The notes below the pieces were generated by a model, which had not been told where the DNA came from, searched no databases, and saw nothing but the letters and a program-made list of their open reading frames with translations. A stretch of 64,000 nucleotides of DNA from Acridotheres tristis (Eukaryota > Chordata > Aves > Passeriformes > Sturnidae): positions 25,420,620-25,484,619 of the forward strand of contig CM072885.1 in the NCBI GenBank assembly GCA_037013685.1, in the 5' to 3' direction. A program made the translations under genes and the position numbers. Shown one piece after another: positions 23,701-37,200 of this stretch (position 1 is the first letter of the stretch; every line of letters starts with the position of its first letter).

Positions 23701-26700
23701 ATGCTGTTTGAATGCTTAATGCTGATGCACTTCTGCTGCTGCAGCCTTCCTGATGCCCCTATAAATGCCCTGACAAGTTGACAGGATTTTGCAGTTTCTG
23801 GGGAGCACTTACAAGCAGCTCTGGCTGCAACCCTGCTGCACCCATGGCAGACACTGAGGACAAGGTGCTTTCTACAGGGGTCATCTGTCCAGGTGACACC
23901 AGCCCAAGGCAGGAGCAGCAGTGAGGTTGGCAAGATGATGGCAGAGGGGGTAAAGGTCTGTGTAGGAAGAGGTGGCAACTAGTGCTGTGTTCCTAGAGGG
24001 CTGGGATACATCTGCTTTCTTTGGAATGGTGGTTGCAAGAAGAAAACATAATAGGAAAGCAGAATGACTTCTTATAGAATGGACCAGATCAAATGTCTGA
24101 GTCTTGCATCACTTCTCCAGTGACAGGATGAGGTGTAATGCTAGAGACATTTTTATGCCTGTGATTGCAGGGTTAATACCGAAGGATTTATGTCATTTTT
24201 CACTAGATTTCATGCTTATACATCTAAATTATGCAATTTCTGTGTACCAAAAAAATCAGTGTAGTTCAGAGCCATTAATGTCTACAAGGGATATCTGAGT
24301 TTTAAATTAGCAAGCTATCCCTAATATTATAAATTTTCCCTCAAAACATGTAATTAGGTGCCTTTCAAATGCTGCTGGCACCATCATAATTGTGTTGTAT
24401 GATATCTTTAGCTGCCTTTGTGTTGATAATGGTTTCAGCTTAGAACAAGGCTGAAACTTCTCACTGAAGTTAATGATACTCTTAAATCTACACTGCCTTA
24501 ATTCAAGCCTAATAAACAATTGGAAAATTTTCAAGGAAAGAATTTATGTTGTTCCAGAAATCTAGATGTTTTTAATGCTGATTATTCCATGCTGTGTGAA
24601 AGAACAAACTGATTTGGCCTTAATTTTTAATTCATATAAAACGGAAAGAAAAAAAATCTGAATTTTCCATACCTTCTATGTCATTTGTAGAACTTTGGGG
24701 TTTAGCTGCTAGGAATGGTTGTTTGGTTTTCCTGGGCATTCATAGTGGAACTGCAAAACACAAGAGTAGGAAATAGCTTTTCATGAGACTTCTGTAAATG
24801 CCTCTAATATGCCTTTTATAATGATACCCCTGCCCAGTTTAAGCAAATAAATAGCATGACGTTTGCTGAGAAATATCTTGTACCATCTTTTACCATTTAA
24901 TATTTTAGCTTTATAACAAAATGCTCATGAAAAGAATGCAAAGTTGCATAAGAATATGTTATTTGTTCTCAATAATGGGAGGAAATGCTTGTGACTTAAT
25001 AGACGCATTTTATTTTACTAGTAGTGATGGTGGAAGTATGTTCTGTGAGATGATAGTCTTGTCATCCAACAGAGGAAAATAAATCTTCGATTTCACTAAC
25101 TTGCTCATAGGACATCAATTTACTTGGCAGGGTTATAAGATTCAGGGAATCTAAGATAAAAAGAACTGAGTTGGATGATTAACTCTGCCTCTTAAGTATT
25201 TGATTCTTTTCTGCCTTGATTCTTAATGGGGAGAACATTGTAATTTTACAATTAAAAAGTACTGGGGTGTCAGTGTCACCTTACTGATTAATTTATAAAA
25301 TTACAAATTGCTTTACTGAATTAGTTGCATAAATTATTTATATGTCTCTAGTTCTGATGGCAACAGGGATGGTTTTGACTTCAGAAGATTGCTTTTGTTT
25401 GGATTTACAAGCTGTAGCTCCAGCATTCTTCACATTGGTTTACACTCAAGTCGTGCTTGTTAATTCACTTCCACGCTTATTTATAGCAGACTTCATTCTG
25501 GTTGTATGCTCATTTTTCTGGCTCCAAGTGGTGCTTTTATGGTTCAGTGACTGCCACAAAATGAGCATCCTGAAAAATCTTGATTACTGGGTGGGCAGCA
25601 GCCTGCCTGTGCCTTCCTGGCATCTGCAGTCATGCTCTGTATGAGCAGGAGATCTTGAAACCTCTCCATCTCCAGAAGGAAGCTTGAAACTCTCCCACTC
25701 TTAGGCAGGACCCTGAGTTTCAGTCTTCTAATGATAGGTTGTGGTTTCCTCACCAAGCCTATTTTTTTCCCTAGATGGTGTAATTTTGGTCTTTTTGGAG
25801 CAAAAACACTCTAGATTTAGAACAAAACCTGCACTATGTAAGCTTTGGCTTTGAAATCAGTAAAATTCTTTAAATGCAGTGCATGTTTACTAAAGGTTTA
25901 GCCAGCACTGGATAATCTCAGATCCCTCTTTGGAACTTCCTTCTTTGCTACATGTCTTGGAGTGCTGACACTCTGGCAGCTCCTCCACTCTTTGCAGCAA
26001 TGCCCTGTTTATCCTGTCAGGTAAGCCTTTGGTCTGCTTGTGCCAGGCTGTGTAAGGCAACATTGCACCTAACTGGAGATAGAGAAAACGAATTCCTTGA
26101 GACTAACAACTTTGTTTTTCCATTGTATTTCCATGTTTGCTCTTCCCACAGCCCCACTGAATTTCAGCTTTAAGGCATACAATAACTGCTCTATTAGACA
26201 ATGCTGAGTTAGGGAGTCTCAGCGGCCTGGCTTAGGTGCAATGCCTTACCAATTTTTTTCCATAGCAGCCTTATTTTTCATAGCTTTATTGTGTATCATT
26301 TTTGTTTCACAGCTTTTATTATCCATCTTTTGAATTATGGCTGATATATTGATGTTTGTTACTCCAGGGGCAGAATAGGATCCTGTTATGGCATTTCTAT
26401 TAACTGTGCTGGACTCAAACAACACAATGTATTTTTCTTTATAACTACTTTGCAAAATTTGTGATACTTCTGACTTTGTAGAAACAAAGAATGGTCTCTG
26501 TGTCTACTGGAATTTTTTGAGACCTATGTCTACTGATAAACGGCTTCCATCATCTCCAATAAAATGGGCATTAATAATCATTGAAAGGAGCCACTCATAA
26601 TAAAAGCTTAAACACTTGCAGCTAGAACAGAACATGACAAAATCACAGTGAAATGTATGATATGCTCATGTTAATTACGGAAGAATATAATGAGGCACTT

Positions 26701-27875
26701 GACCACTTCGGGTTAAACAGTTGGTGACTCCAAAATGACAAATGACTCATTAGTGAGCTACAATTTAAAAAAAAATGTAAAAGGTGGAGGAGGAGATGGA
26801 AAGTGGGTTGGCAGGCTGACTACACAAGGGAAAAAGAAGCTAAGGAGATCATATCTTGTAAGAGTAGAGCACTCACTAAGGTAAGACCTCAGTTTCATCC
26901 TGCCGTGGCTGGCGATTGTGGTTAAATCTGTTGTATCAGGTCTCTGCTGATCTGGATTTCTTTCTCAGCTCAGCTGTATGGTTTGCAGCATTGTAAAGTA
27001 GGGATGGTACGTTGTGATTCTGCTGATGGTCAACTTAAGGAAAATGTTGTGTGTTACTCTGTATTTGCACATCATTTAGCACAGTGGGGTTTCTTCTCAG
27101 CTGAAGTTTCTGGGAGCTTTTATGCTTAATGAATAAAATTTTTTTTCTACTTCAATTATTAAACCATGCACATCTTCAGAAAAATGAAGATGACATCTTA
27201 AGTTTTCTTGTGCCATGGAAATAATACACTTAGCTTTTGTATTTAAATATACACTTGGTACTGAAGAACGTTAGCCTTGAATGGAAATATCCCACCAAAT
27301 CTTTTGCACTCAAAGCCTGCTTTGAAAGAGAAAGGGTTTTTAGTCCTCTAATGTGGAAAGAGGTAGGCTATTAAATGATATACTTGAATCTCATTGAAAA
27401 AATAACATCAAGATGCTGTCAGTATTGGTGCATTCCCAATTCACATCAGAGATGTTCTTTGCAGAGGGCACTGACTAATCAGGTGAGCTACAGTTTTTTC
27501 CAACTGACAGAACTAAGCAAAACCTCCTAATTACAGAGTGCAATAGAAATCTTCCAGGGGATTAAAGTGAAATCAAGCTTCTTTTGAAAGTATCAGCATT
27601 CTTTAGGGAAAGCCTCTTGCTGATTTGCATCAAGAAACCCCAGTTCTTCCTCTCTGTAATAACAGGATATCAAGCTGGTGTGTTGTAAAATACAGCAGAA
27701 GTCGTGTCTCCTTTATGAGACCACTGTGGTATATTCTCTGCTACCTACTTTTTCAGAGTCGACATTACTGGGAACGTAGTGCAGGTTGGATTAGCTGCTC
27801 TGATGAAAGCAACCAGCTTGTCTCCATCATGTTACAGAAATTAAGACAGTCCTCATGCATAATGGCCATTTATAA
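20761..27875. other. Intronic sequence without recognised gene
   Basis: No gene, RNA or transposon recognised. Contains a pyrimidine tract with a 16-base poly(T) at 22620-22635. Confidence 0.55.
22600..22635. repeat. Poly(T)-rich tract
   Basis: Two T runs (10 and 16 bases) separated by CTTTTCCTTC. Simple low-complexity sequence. Confidence 0.9.
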
Positions 27876-28090
27876 AATCACAGAACATCCTGATTTGGAA
27901 GGGACACCGTATTCCACACAGGGCGACCTAAAAGTTAAACCATATATCGTTTAAGTGCATTGTCCAAATGCTTCTTGACCCTGACAGGCTTGGGGCTGTG
28001 ACCATTTCCTTGGAGACCTTTTTAGAGTGCTTGACCACCCTCTGAGTGCAGAACTTGTTCCTAATACCCTACCTGAACATCCTGTAATAT
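27876..28090 (-). mobile_element. Old CR1 LINE 3' fragment, minus strand
   Basis: The + strand reads AAAATCACAGAACATCC, then TTTGGAAGGGACACC, then GCATTGTCCAAATGCTTCTTGA, split here only by mention, then GGCTTGGGGCTGTGACC and TTGACCACCCTCTGAGTG. These are inverted CR1 3'-region phrases of an older subfamily than the copy at 2082-3085. Diverged, short and 5'-truncated. It contributes the ends of open frames on both strands, which are not genes. Confidence 0.75.
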
Positions 28091-31000
28091 CCTGATGGTT
28101 CAGAAGGGAAAGGAACCACACGTCAGGAAAGAAGATGAACACATTTCCATGAAAACTGGTAATAACTGCAGGACACTCAGGAAAAATAGTCACTGGGATG
28201 CAGCTACACAAATTACTCTGTTGACGAAAGACTGTTTATGCCCAAACTCCCTCCTAGAGCTCTCTAGCATTGAACAGAAGGGAGTTAGGATTTAATGGCA
28301 GAAGCAAGTACCTGTGCTCAGAGTCACGTATGCCCTTTAACTCCAGTTCTCACAGGGAATGACCATAAAGGTGTCATATTCTGCAGACACAGGAATGACC
28401 AACTTTCCTGTAAGGTGGAGACCACCAGTTCCACCCTTTCCACCTATTAAAGGCTGTGTGGCCTACCACAACATTAAAATTGGAATCTACTGTGCTGTTA
28501 CCTAACACAATACTTGGAGCTTCTTTGATGGGCTTCATGATTCTCCAGTTATAGCTGAACCCTTTGAAATACGGTGTTTCCTGTGGAAAATCAGCTCCTA
28601 GCTGGTAAAAATCATGGAGAGATGTAGAAGCCATTTGAGTCTCTTTCTTCTTTCACTTAAAATGTCTGATTGTATTCAGCAATTGTCCCTGAGGTGCCTG
28701 TGGCTGTGCTGCTTCCTCATACGTGAGGTAATAACTGGGATTTGTTGACAGTAAATGTTCAGGTATTAAGTGTATTCTGTCTTTAGCAAGTTCCAAAGAG
28801 CATACTGTTGGTTGATAGTAACTGATGTGTTCACATTTATGATTCTCTATCTCTTTTCTTGTCACTTTTTGCCTTGGAAAAAGAAAGGTAATGACAATTG
28901 TAGTGTTGATGGCCAGAGGCAAGACCAGTTCTGGGTGTTGCTAGACCTTATGGAATTGAACTTGTTTCTCCACCAGATGTGAAGGTGAAGAACCGCAAGT
29001 GAGGACTTACCTCCTTCAGCAAAGGTGGCAGTAGAACTTCCTTTGGTTTAATTTATGCAAAATTGGATCTTAAGTGAATAGTAGTCTCTTCATTCTTACA
29101 TGTTTGTCTTGGCTTTAGTTTTCATTATTTTCTGAACTTAAATTTTTTAATGATAATTCACAGAGCTCTTTAAAAACCACAAAATCAAAACGTAATGAGA
29201 ACTGTAACCATCTTTGAAATGTTGGAAGAATCATGCACTGGATTTGTACTGGACTGTCAGTGGTGCCTATACAAGACCTGTTGTGTCTCTGAATTGCTTG
29301 TCTTGGATCTTAAATGTGTTTCTGCTTACATGAAAACTGAGATGCTTAGGTGATCTCTTGTGAGATTAGCTAAGTCCCAACACAGAAAAAAAATTCCTCT
29401 TCCTAAAACTTTCAACAAAAGAAACCATTACCGTTTTAATTATTCTGTGTTTATGTAGTCTATTTTTTAATGTAAGAATGTCAACACTATGCTGCCTGGG
29501 ACACTTTGAAGTCTGGCTCTTTGCTCACATTGCATCACACTAACACATAGCTCTGTTAAAATCCAAATTTCTATTTGCAGTCAGGAGCCCCCTCTTCTTG
29601 AACTGGATTTGGGGATCATGGCCTTCTCCTTTTTGTGGGAGTCAGGCTTTCCGGAGTCACTGACCAGCTAAAGAGTGAGTGCATGTTTCACTGGAAGGGC
29701 CTGTAGCCTCACTGTGCCAGCATAACTGTGTTATTCATGTTGGAAATATATGTCTCTTCACAGAGTCGTGACTGTATAAGAAATTTTTATATTGTGTGTG
29801 AAAGTTTTTGTTGTGGTAGCTGTCAGTGAGATTTGATGACACCACTGTTACGAGCATCAAAATTAAATTATGATTTAGAAAGTGGATATCACTTTGGCAT
29901 TGAAGTTCATGCTTGTTTTTCTGACTTTCTCAATATAGTGGAATTCTACAAACACAATTGTGCTGACATAGTAAGAAGCTCTCTAAAAATTTGAAGTTCT
30001 TAAATATGCAGAGCTACCCATCAGCATTCCAGTTTGCTTCTCTTCAATCCAGTTTCCATTTTCCTCCTAAAAGCTTCAGATGATGATTTGTTTCCTCTCA
30101 GCATAAAAGGAACTTCCATGTTTGTATTCCTTTATGGTTCAGATTTTTATTCTGTTTTCCCAAGTAAAGATGTACCACAAGATCCTTCTGTGTCCGTCTG
30201 TTCAGCTGCCTGCCCTCCTCTCGAACACCTTTTCTGCCAGCGGACAGATCTCAGCCACACAGGCCAGTCTGACAGACAGGATGCCCCTGAGAGCCTTTGC
30301 AATATGCATAGCTGTCTGTAGAAAGGAGGATTTGTTTATTCCTGTTTCAGCTGAGGGATGTACTAATTAGCTCATCTTTCATTAGCTATCAGGAGACAGA
30401 AAGCAAACAGATTACATCACTTCTGCTTTTATTTTTCCCTTTCCTCTGCCCATGCCTATACTTTTTGCCATTTGTTTCCCCTCTCTGAACAATGCCACTC
30501 TCTTGGGAGATCCTGTTGTTTGTCATCCTGTTATTTTGACCAATACTCTATCTTTGCTCCACAGCTGCTTATCTTTTGAACTTTGCGTGCCTAGAAATTA
30601 CTGAAGATGCTACAGGGAAACCAGCTAGGAGTCAGAAAAGTCATTGAAGCTGTAAGATCTGTCAGGAAACAGGAAACCCAGGTTGTACTGTGGAGATTCT
30701 CTGCTTCAAGGCTGCAACCAGTGGAAAGTCTAGTGCTGCCATGCTTTACTCAAGTAACTAATCTTAGTTTGTATGCTCAGGCTGTCAGTAGCCAGCAGAA
30801 GCTATCTGTGTCTGTAAAGATTGCTGGACTATGTCCTTATTTTGAGAGAAATATAAATTGTTTCTTGCCTTTGAAACTGCTGTCAGCAGAAGCAGACTGC
30901 ACACACTGAGAAAAAAGTTGTACTTTGGGGAGCTAATCGCTTGAATGTTCAACACATGGTTAAGTGGTAAACTTTAAGCAGATTGTGTTTCACTGAATTG

Positions 31001-33246
31001 TTTTCCCTGTTTGGGTTTTTTTTTTAACATCAAATATATCACAATGTAATTTATGTAATTAAAATTCATGTAATTTAAGACATGCCTTCGAGTAGAACCA
31101 CAAGCACTTGTAGGGACACTTACTTTAGACAACATGTGGTAAATCCTATGAATTATGCACAGCCAACATACGGAGGATGGAGACAGCCGAAGGAAATGAT
31201 TAGACCTGTTACTGTAGCAGTGACTGTACATTATTTTCACTTGACTGGGAAAAACGGAGTTTTATTCTAGGTTGGGGCTGAGATTGTTACTGCCAGGTGC
31301 AATATATTAACGTGCATATGAATATTTAATGGTTTCTAGGAAATGTGGTAACTTAGTTCTCTTCTGTGCTAAACCATGTATCTTGATGTAGTTGCTACAG
31401 TCATGTTGCAAGAGTAGCAGCATAAAAATAGATCTCAATTTTTGTAAGTGTATTATTGTAAAATGTAAGTTACACATCAGCAAATATCCCACTCGAGATG
31501 GGTGGCTTTCATCATATTTGTATATACCAGTTCCTGCTTTTCTTGTTCTGAAGAGTAGATTTTATGTTTTTGTACTCAGGTTAATTGCATTGTTCCACCA
31601 ACAGGATTTGTTCATCCTCCAGTGGAAATGCTATTAGTAAAACGCTGATAATGTGAAGTTTGGACTCTTCTTGAGTGAAAGGCCCAAAGGTTTTTAATTT
31701 AAATCTTGTCACTGCTTCTGAGGGTTATCAGATGTCTTCTATAGCATCTACTTCCTGAAACAAACACCTAAAACTGTCTTTTCACACTACAGCCTAACCC
31801 ACAGTGCTTCACTGAAACTAAAGGTGACTAGGCACCCTGGACATTTGGCCCAGCTGTAGAAGCCATTCTGGGTGGCCTTGCTGCTCCCAAAATTTCTATT
31901 ACAGTTAAAAAAATCTGGAGGTGACATTTTAAGTTTAGATGGTTCCAGTCTGCATTACGGAAGTGAACACCTTCTGAAGCCTCATCTGTGTGATTCAAGT
32001 AATTCAAAATCAAAGAAACAGAATTCATAGAAAAAAATTACCGTCTTTTGCACCTCAGGGTTTCCAGCCAGACCTGATGTACATTGGGAAGCTGGCAGAA
32101 GTTTAAGCACCAGACTGCTGCTCTCAAGCCTATCTGGAAAGCACTTGTGCCACCCATTATCACCTCTTTTCTGATAGTGTTAGCCATTTAATTCTTCCCA
32201 GATGAGGGATACTTAAATTTTCTTCAGGCTCTTAATTAGATATGTTTCCATTCCACTTTCTCCTAGCTGGCCTCCTAGGAAGTGCTGTGTGATGATAATG
32301 AGCTAAATCAGAATCCTTACTCTGTGTTAAGTCTTATTTCTTTTGCTTTCAGCGCTCTATATAGTAGAACATATGTTGAATAAAGATAATAAAGCGTCTA
32401 TTTTTTTACACTGTAAATCCATAAAACTCATATGATTCCATATCAAATGTTGAAAATGCCTTCTGGCTTTACGTTTCCTGAAGATACGTGTCAGAGCACA
32501 GTATAATAGCTTTCACTATGGAGAATTCACTAATACTTCACAAAATGTGTATACAAAAAAATTACAGAAAAGCTTTTACCTCTTCTGTGGAGGAAGAAGA
32601 GTAAAGGGTGAGAAGTGCCTCAGTCAAATGATAAACAACATTTTGTTTCAGCAGAGGAAATTTAAAGGTAAATCTTCATGTCCTTGTGTCTAGGTCATAT
32701 GGTGAAAGGTATTTAACTGATTGATTCTCTTTCTGAAAATTCAGGTCAACTTCCTTTACGAGGAGTTGGAGTGAGCATGACTCTTCTCTATTTGAAACTA
32801 TCAAGATTTAGAGCAGTGCTGCCTTTCTCTGTCTAGGTTTATGTTAAGGCATTTGTGCCCATAATGATGTGCGAGACTAACAGATTTGGATTTCACGTCC
32901 AGCTGTAGATGATGTCTTAAAAGATGTTGAATTTATTCAGCGTGATGTCTCTAAAAATTGAGATCTTAGTTTTACTACAAGTCTGGATGTTTTCAGTTTT
33001 ATTACAAATCCAGAGTCGGGGATCCTGCATGGTTTACTTTCTTGTTCATCATATCAGCATCTGTAGAAATGAATATCCACAGTACAGGAAGATCAGGCAG
33101 TTCTGCCTTTTAGTGTATTGAACAAAATCCATGTACAGTCAAAATTCAGCATAACATTTGAAAGATCTAAAATCAGAATATAATATCTTGATAATGCCTT
33201 TTAAAAAGCTCTGACTGAATCAGTCTTCTCCCATGGTATGTTTAGT

Positions 33247-33270
33247 GAGATTTTCTAAGAGATTTTCTAA
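33247..33270. repeat. 12-bp tandem duplication
   Basis: GAGATTTTCTAA repeated twice head to tail, followed by GAGAAAAT, which can pair back with it. Confidence 0.85.
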
Positions 33271-34140
33271 GAGAAAATTTATTTCAATGTCTTTTCAATC
33301 ATCTTCACTTTTGTCTTTTGCTCTGATGCTCCTGCTGAGCTTTGACTACCCTTAGTTCTGGATTTCTTGACATAGATAAGAGTTTCTAAAATGGAATCAT
33401 ATTAAATACCCTGATTGTTGTAAAAATATATACGAATTTTAGGATATAAAGATGCAATGAACTTGGAAGTAAGTGAACAGAAGGCTTAATTGTACCATGG
33501 CACAATGACCTAGGAGCTAACCCTGCAGCACTGCTGCTACTTGCTACAGTGCAAGTCACCAGATGGGCTTGTAATCACAAAAATGGCCTTTTACTTTTGA
33601 AGGCAATATATTTTTCCTCTATGAGAGGTAATGAGTGTAGCACCCTACATTTTAGAGGCACTTTTTAATTGAGAGTCACAGATGGCTTTATTTCTGTGAC
33701 TCTGAGGATTTGAACTTCAGCTTAGGGATTTTCCACAATACTTTCTCCACTCTGAAAAAGGGTAATCACCGTGTTGAGTTTCTTCAGACAAGCTGAAAAG
33801 TTTCAGGAGGACAGTTTAATAATAAATCTTATTTGTAAATAAGAATTGTCTTTAACTGCTGCTTTTCATCTCACTTTTATATACACAAACTCTTTTCCAG
33901 ATCAGACAGGAAGCAGAAAATGCTAAGGCAACTTCTTGCTATCCAGAAGTGTCATTTAAATTTCTAGTCAGAATTTTAGACTTGCAGCCAAGATAATACA
34001 GAATAGCTACAGCTTCATTTTGGAGTCTTCAAAGATGAGTAAAGTTACAAACAAGCAAATCATACTGTAAATGTAGATGAGTTGAAAAACTCCCTCACAG
34101 TTTACTTCAGATATTTTTACATGACTGTTATCTAGTTGTG

Positions 34141-34205
34141 TCCTTCCTGTCTGCCTGCCTCCCTGCCTGCCTGCCTCCCTCCCTCCCTCCCTCCCTCTGT
34201 CTTTC
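34141..34205. repeat. CTGC/CCCT tetranucleotide microsatellite
   Basis: A pyrimidine-rich run of CTGC units followed by at least five CCCT-type units. The reverse strand reads as a purine tract, which gives the Gly-Arg-rich low-complexity end of an open frame there; that frame is not a gene. Confidence 0.92.
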
Positions 34206-37200
34206 TTGTTTTCAGGCAATTTGCCATCTGTAATGGAACATCATGCACTCTTCTCAACAGTAGCACTTATTTCCTCCTGTAGCCCTAGCTGCTGGAAGTA
34301 CATGTAGAGTGCTGTAGGGCTCTCCTGCTGGTGAACTTTGACAATAAACTGCCAGTGACTAACGCAGATGTTTGGTTTGCACACTGAAGGCATCATTGCC
34401 TTCACACACAATTTCCTCTCTTCGTCCTACAGATGTCTGCATGTTTGAATTGTAGAAATGGGCTTCTTGACACCCAGAACAAAACATTTTCCTTAAGGAG
34501 CAGGAGGAAGTTATTAGTATGCAGACTCACAGCACAGCTTTTAAATTAGATGTTTCGAAGGTACTACTAGTTTGCAGGTAAACATGGCTCCTGATTTCTC
34601 TGTAATCAAATTGTTCACTCCTCCTGGATTTCTTTTGCCATCAAAACCAGGCATTGTGGTTTTCTGCATGCTATGTAGTCAAGCCTGTAGCTGGCAGGAG
34701 GAGTTGGTTTGGGTGTCAGAACCACTCTGATGGCTACTAATGCTGCTGCTCTTGTCATTTCTTAAGTGCTGTGCCCTTGATTCCTCTGGTGGGACCTCAG
34801 ACAAGTCCTCCTCCCCATGCCTGCCTTAGTTCCCTGGGCACTGCACCAGCATACCAGTAGCCTCACTTCATACAGTGCTTTCTTAAAGACAGTGTAGAAG
34901 TTCACTGTGGTCTTAACTGTATGTGTTTTAATAAGAGTGGCCTCTGTGAGTTACAGCAGACAGGCAGGAAGAGATGAGATATGATGTCTAACCCTTCTTC
35001 ACAACTGTCACCATGCCCTGTAGCCTGAGAAAAGCCAAAGGAGGAAAAAATGAGAGGGGACATAAGGGACTGAAAAGTGAGCTTCCAAGATAGACAACCA
35101 TGTCTTTGTATCACAAAAAAGAGAGGACATGAGGGATAGGAAGAATGACACAGAGGTATGATCAGCAGTGTAACACCACCTGGCACTTGGCTGTTTGGAA
35201 TATGGTAGATCTGACCTGGGCGTCCATCACATGCTCCACTTTGATGGCCAACAACCAGTTTGAAGTCATGACAGTCACCTGGAAACAAAAGCAGTGAATC
35301 TTTGAGGAAAACACTTAACTCAAAAGATTAGAGGCTGAAATGTTTTTCAGTCTCTTGGCTTTTAATCCAAATCCATGCATTTCTCTCCTAGGTAGTTTTC
35401 TCTTTTCGTTGACAGCATTGATTCCCCTGGAGTTTTTCATCTTTAGTTGGGGAATATGCTTTTAAATGTCAATAAAACCCTCCAAAACCCATAAAGTTCA
35501 AGTCACAGAGTGGCTCCCTCTGATGACTTGGAGATTGACTGAGTTGAAGTTGGTGGTGTTTCTTTAAGATTGAAAATGATAGAGGAAATCAAGCCAGGCC
35601 AGCTGAGCTCTGTGGAGAGGCAATTCTGGGAAGATTATCACCCCATTAGAGCTTCTCATTCTGCCTTAGTTATAGGCTTGTCATTACTGTGGTTTTCTAG
35701 CTATCATCTTACACGTGGAAAGCATTAACACAGGATTCAGTTCCATGTAGAATCCCCTCAAATGCATTTGTTTGTGGAAGTAAGTTATCTGTTGCATTTG
35801 ATGTGACATAATAATTATAATTCCATTCTCCTGAGACAACTCCTTGTTTTGTTCTTATGAATGCTTTTTTTTTTCCTTTCTGATATATTTGTTTTATAGT
35901 TTTAAGTCCCTTTGAACAAAGGGGATATTTGGTTTTGTTCCTTGTTTAATTACCATAATTAACTATTATGTTTGTAGGCATTTGTAACTTCTTTGTGTTA
36001 GCATTCCATCATCTGCACTTGGCATTCCAACATCAGCTAAGTGCCTCTGATCCATAATAAGTGTTGGCTAGCATCTTCTGTGGAGCTCTTGAGCAGTTGC
36101 CTTAGAATGTCAAATATATTGCATTCTGTCCCTAACAGAAGAAAAAACAATTTGGAAAGACCAGTAGCAGTAAGGGAAGTGTTGCTGTAGTCAAAAAAGT
36201 TATCCCACTGGTACAGGAGAAGTTGTCTCAAGTCAGTCTGATTTGGTGCACACGTCTTCAGAAAACAGCAGTATGTGTCCCTGTCTAGCATATCTGTAGT
36301 AGCTAGCTGGTGACCTGGCCAGGCTCCTGCTTGACAAAACCATCCATTTCATGCATTGATGCATGGGCTAATGTTGTATCCAACCTTTCACTAAAGGGAG
36401 AAGCCCCAAGCAATGCCATGGATCAATGTCCTACCTCCCTGAGACTAGCTGTTTCAGAGAGCCAATTCATGTCATGGGAGTATTTTCTCCCTCTTCAAAA
36501 AAAGGAATAAAGTATTTCCTTTTCCTCACAGTGAATAACATCCTGACACCTCTGTGCTTCAGGCTTAATGCACACATGAAGAAGCAATTAAATGACAGTT
36601 TCCTCCCCACCTTTCTCCGTTATTCAATTGCTTCACATTCCCATGTCCTCTCAGCACTGGCTGATCTGTCCCTTGTCACAGGTGTCCCAGGATCCTCAGG
36701 ACTGGTAACCTGCACAAAGATGTTGGTATTCATTCTGGGAGTTGTAGCTGCTCTGAATTCCCTGCAGGAGGGTTTCTTTTGTGGTTGGCTGCATGAGGAA
36801 TATTAGGTTCCTGAACTAGGTACTCCTGTATTTTAGTTACTTGAGTGCCTGCCTTCCAAAGGCATAGAGTCCTGTGGATCGCTGCTCTGTACCACTGCAA
36901 ATCCAGTTGTGAGGTGGATGTGTTAAATGATGGTCTGATCCGCAAAACCATAAGGAAATTCTTCTGCAGGAAATACTGTGAAATGTGTGGTTGTTCCTGC
37001 TGCAGGCTTTAGGCAAGAGAGTAATTTATCAAGGAGGAAGCTGTATCATCCTTCTTGTTAATGCTTTACACATGCATTTTTGCTCAAGTGTTTGACAATA
37101 TCCACTGTACTTTATGGTTGGCAGTAATAGAAATTGCCCCTGTGCTGTAGGATTTGAACTGGAAGACAGCGAGCCCTTGGCATTAGTGTCATTACTCTTG

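Noticed and set aside
34902..35288. 128-codon open frame on the minus strand
   Set aside because: No family resemblance; length is within chance for 64 kb read in six frames.
36426..36806. 126-codon open frame on the + strand
   Set aside because: No recognisable domain, no splice or promoter context, composition like translated noncoding DNA.
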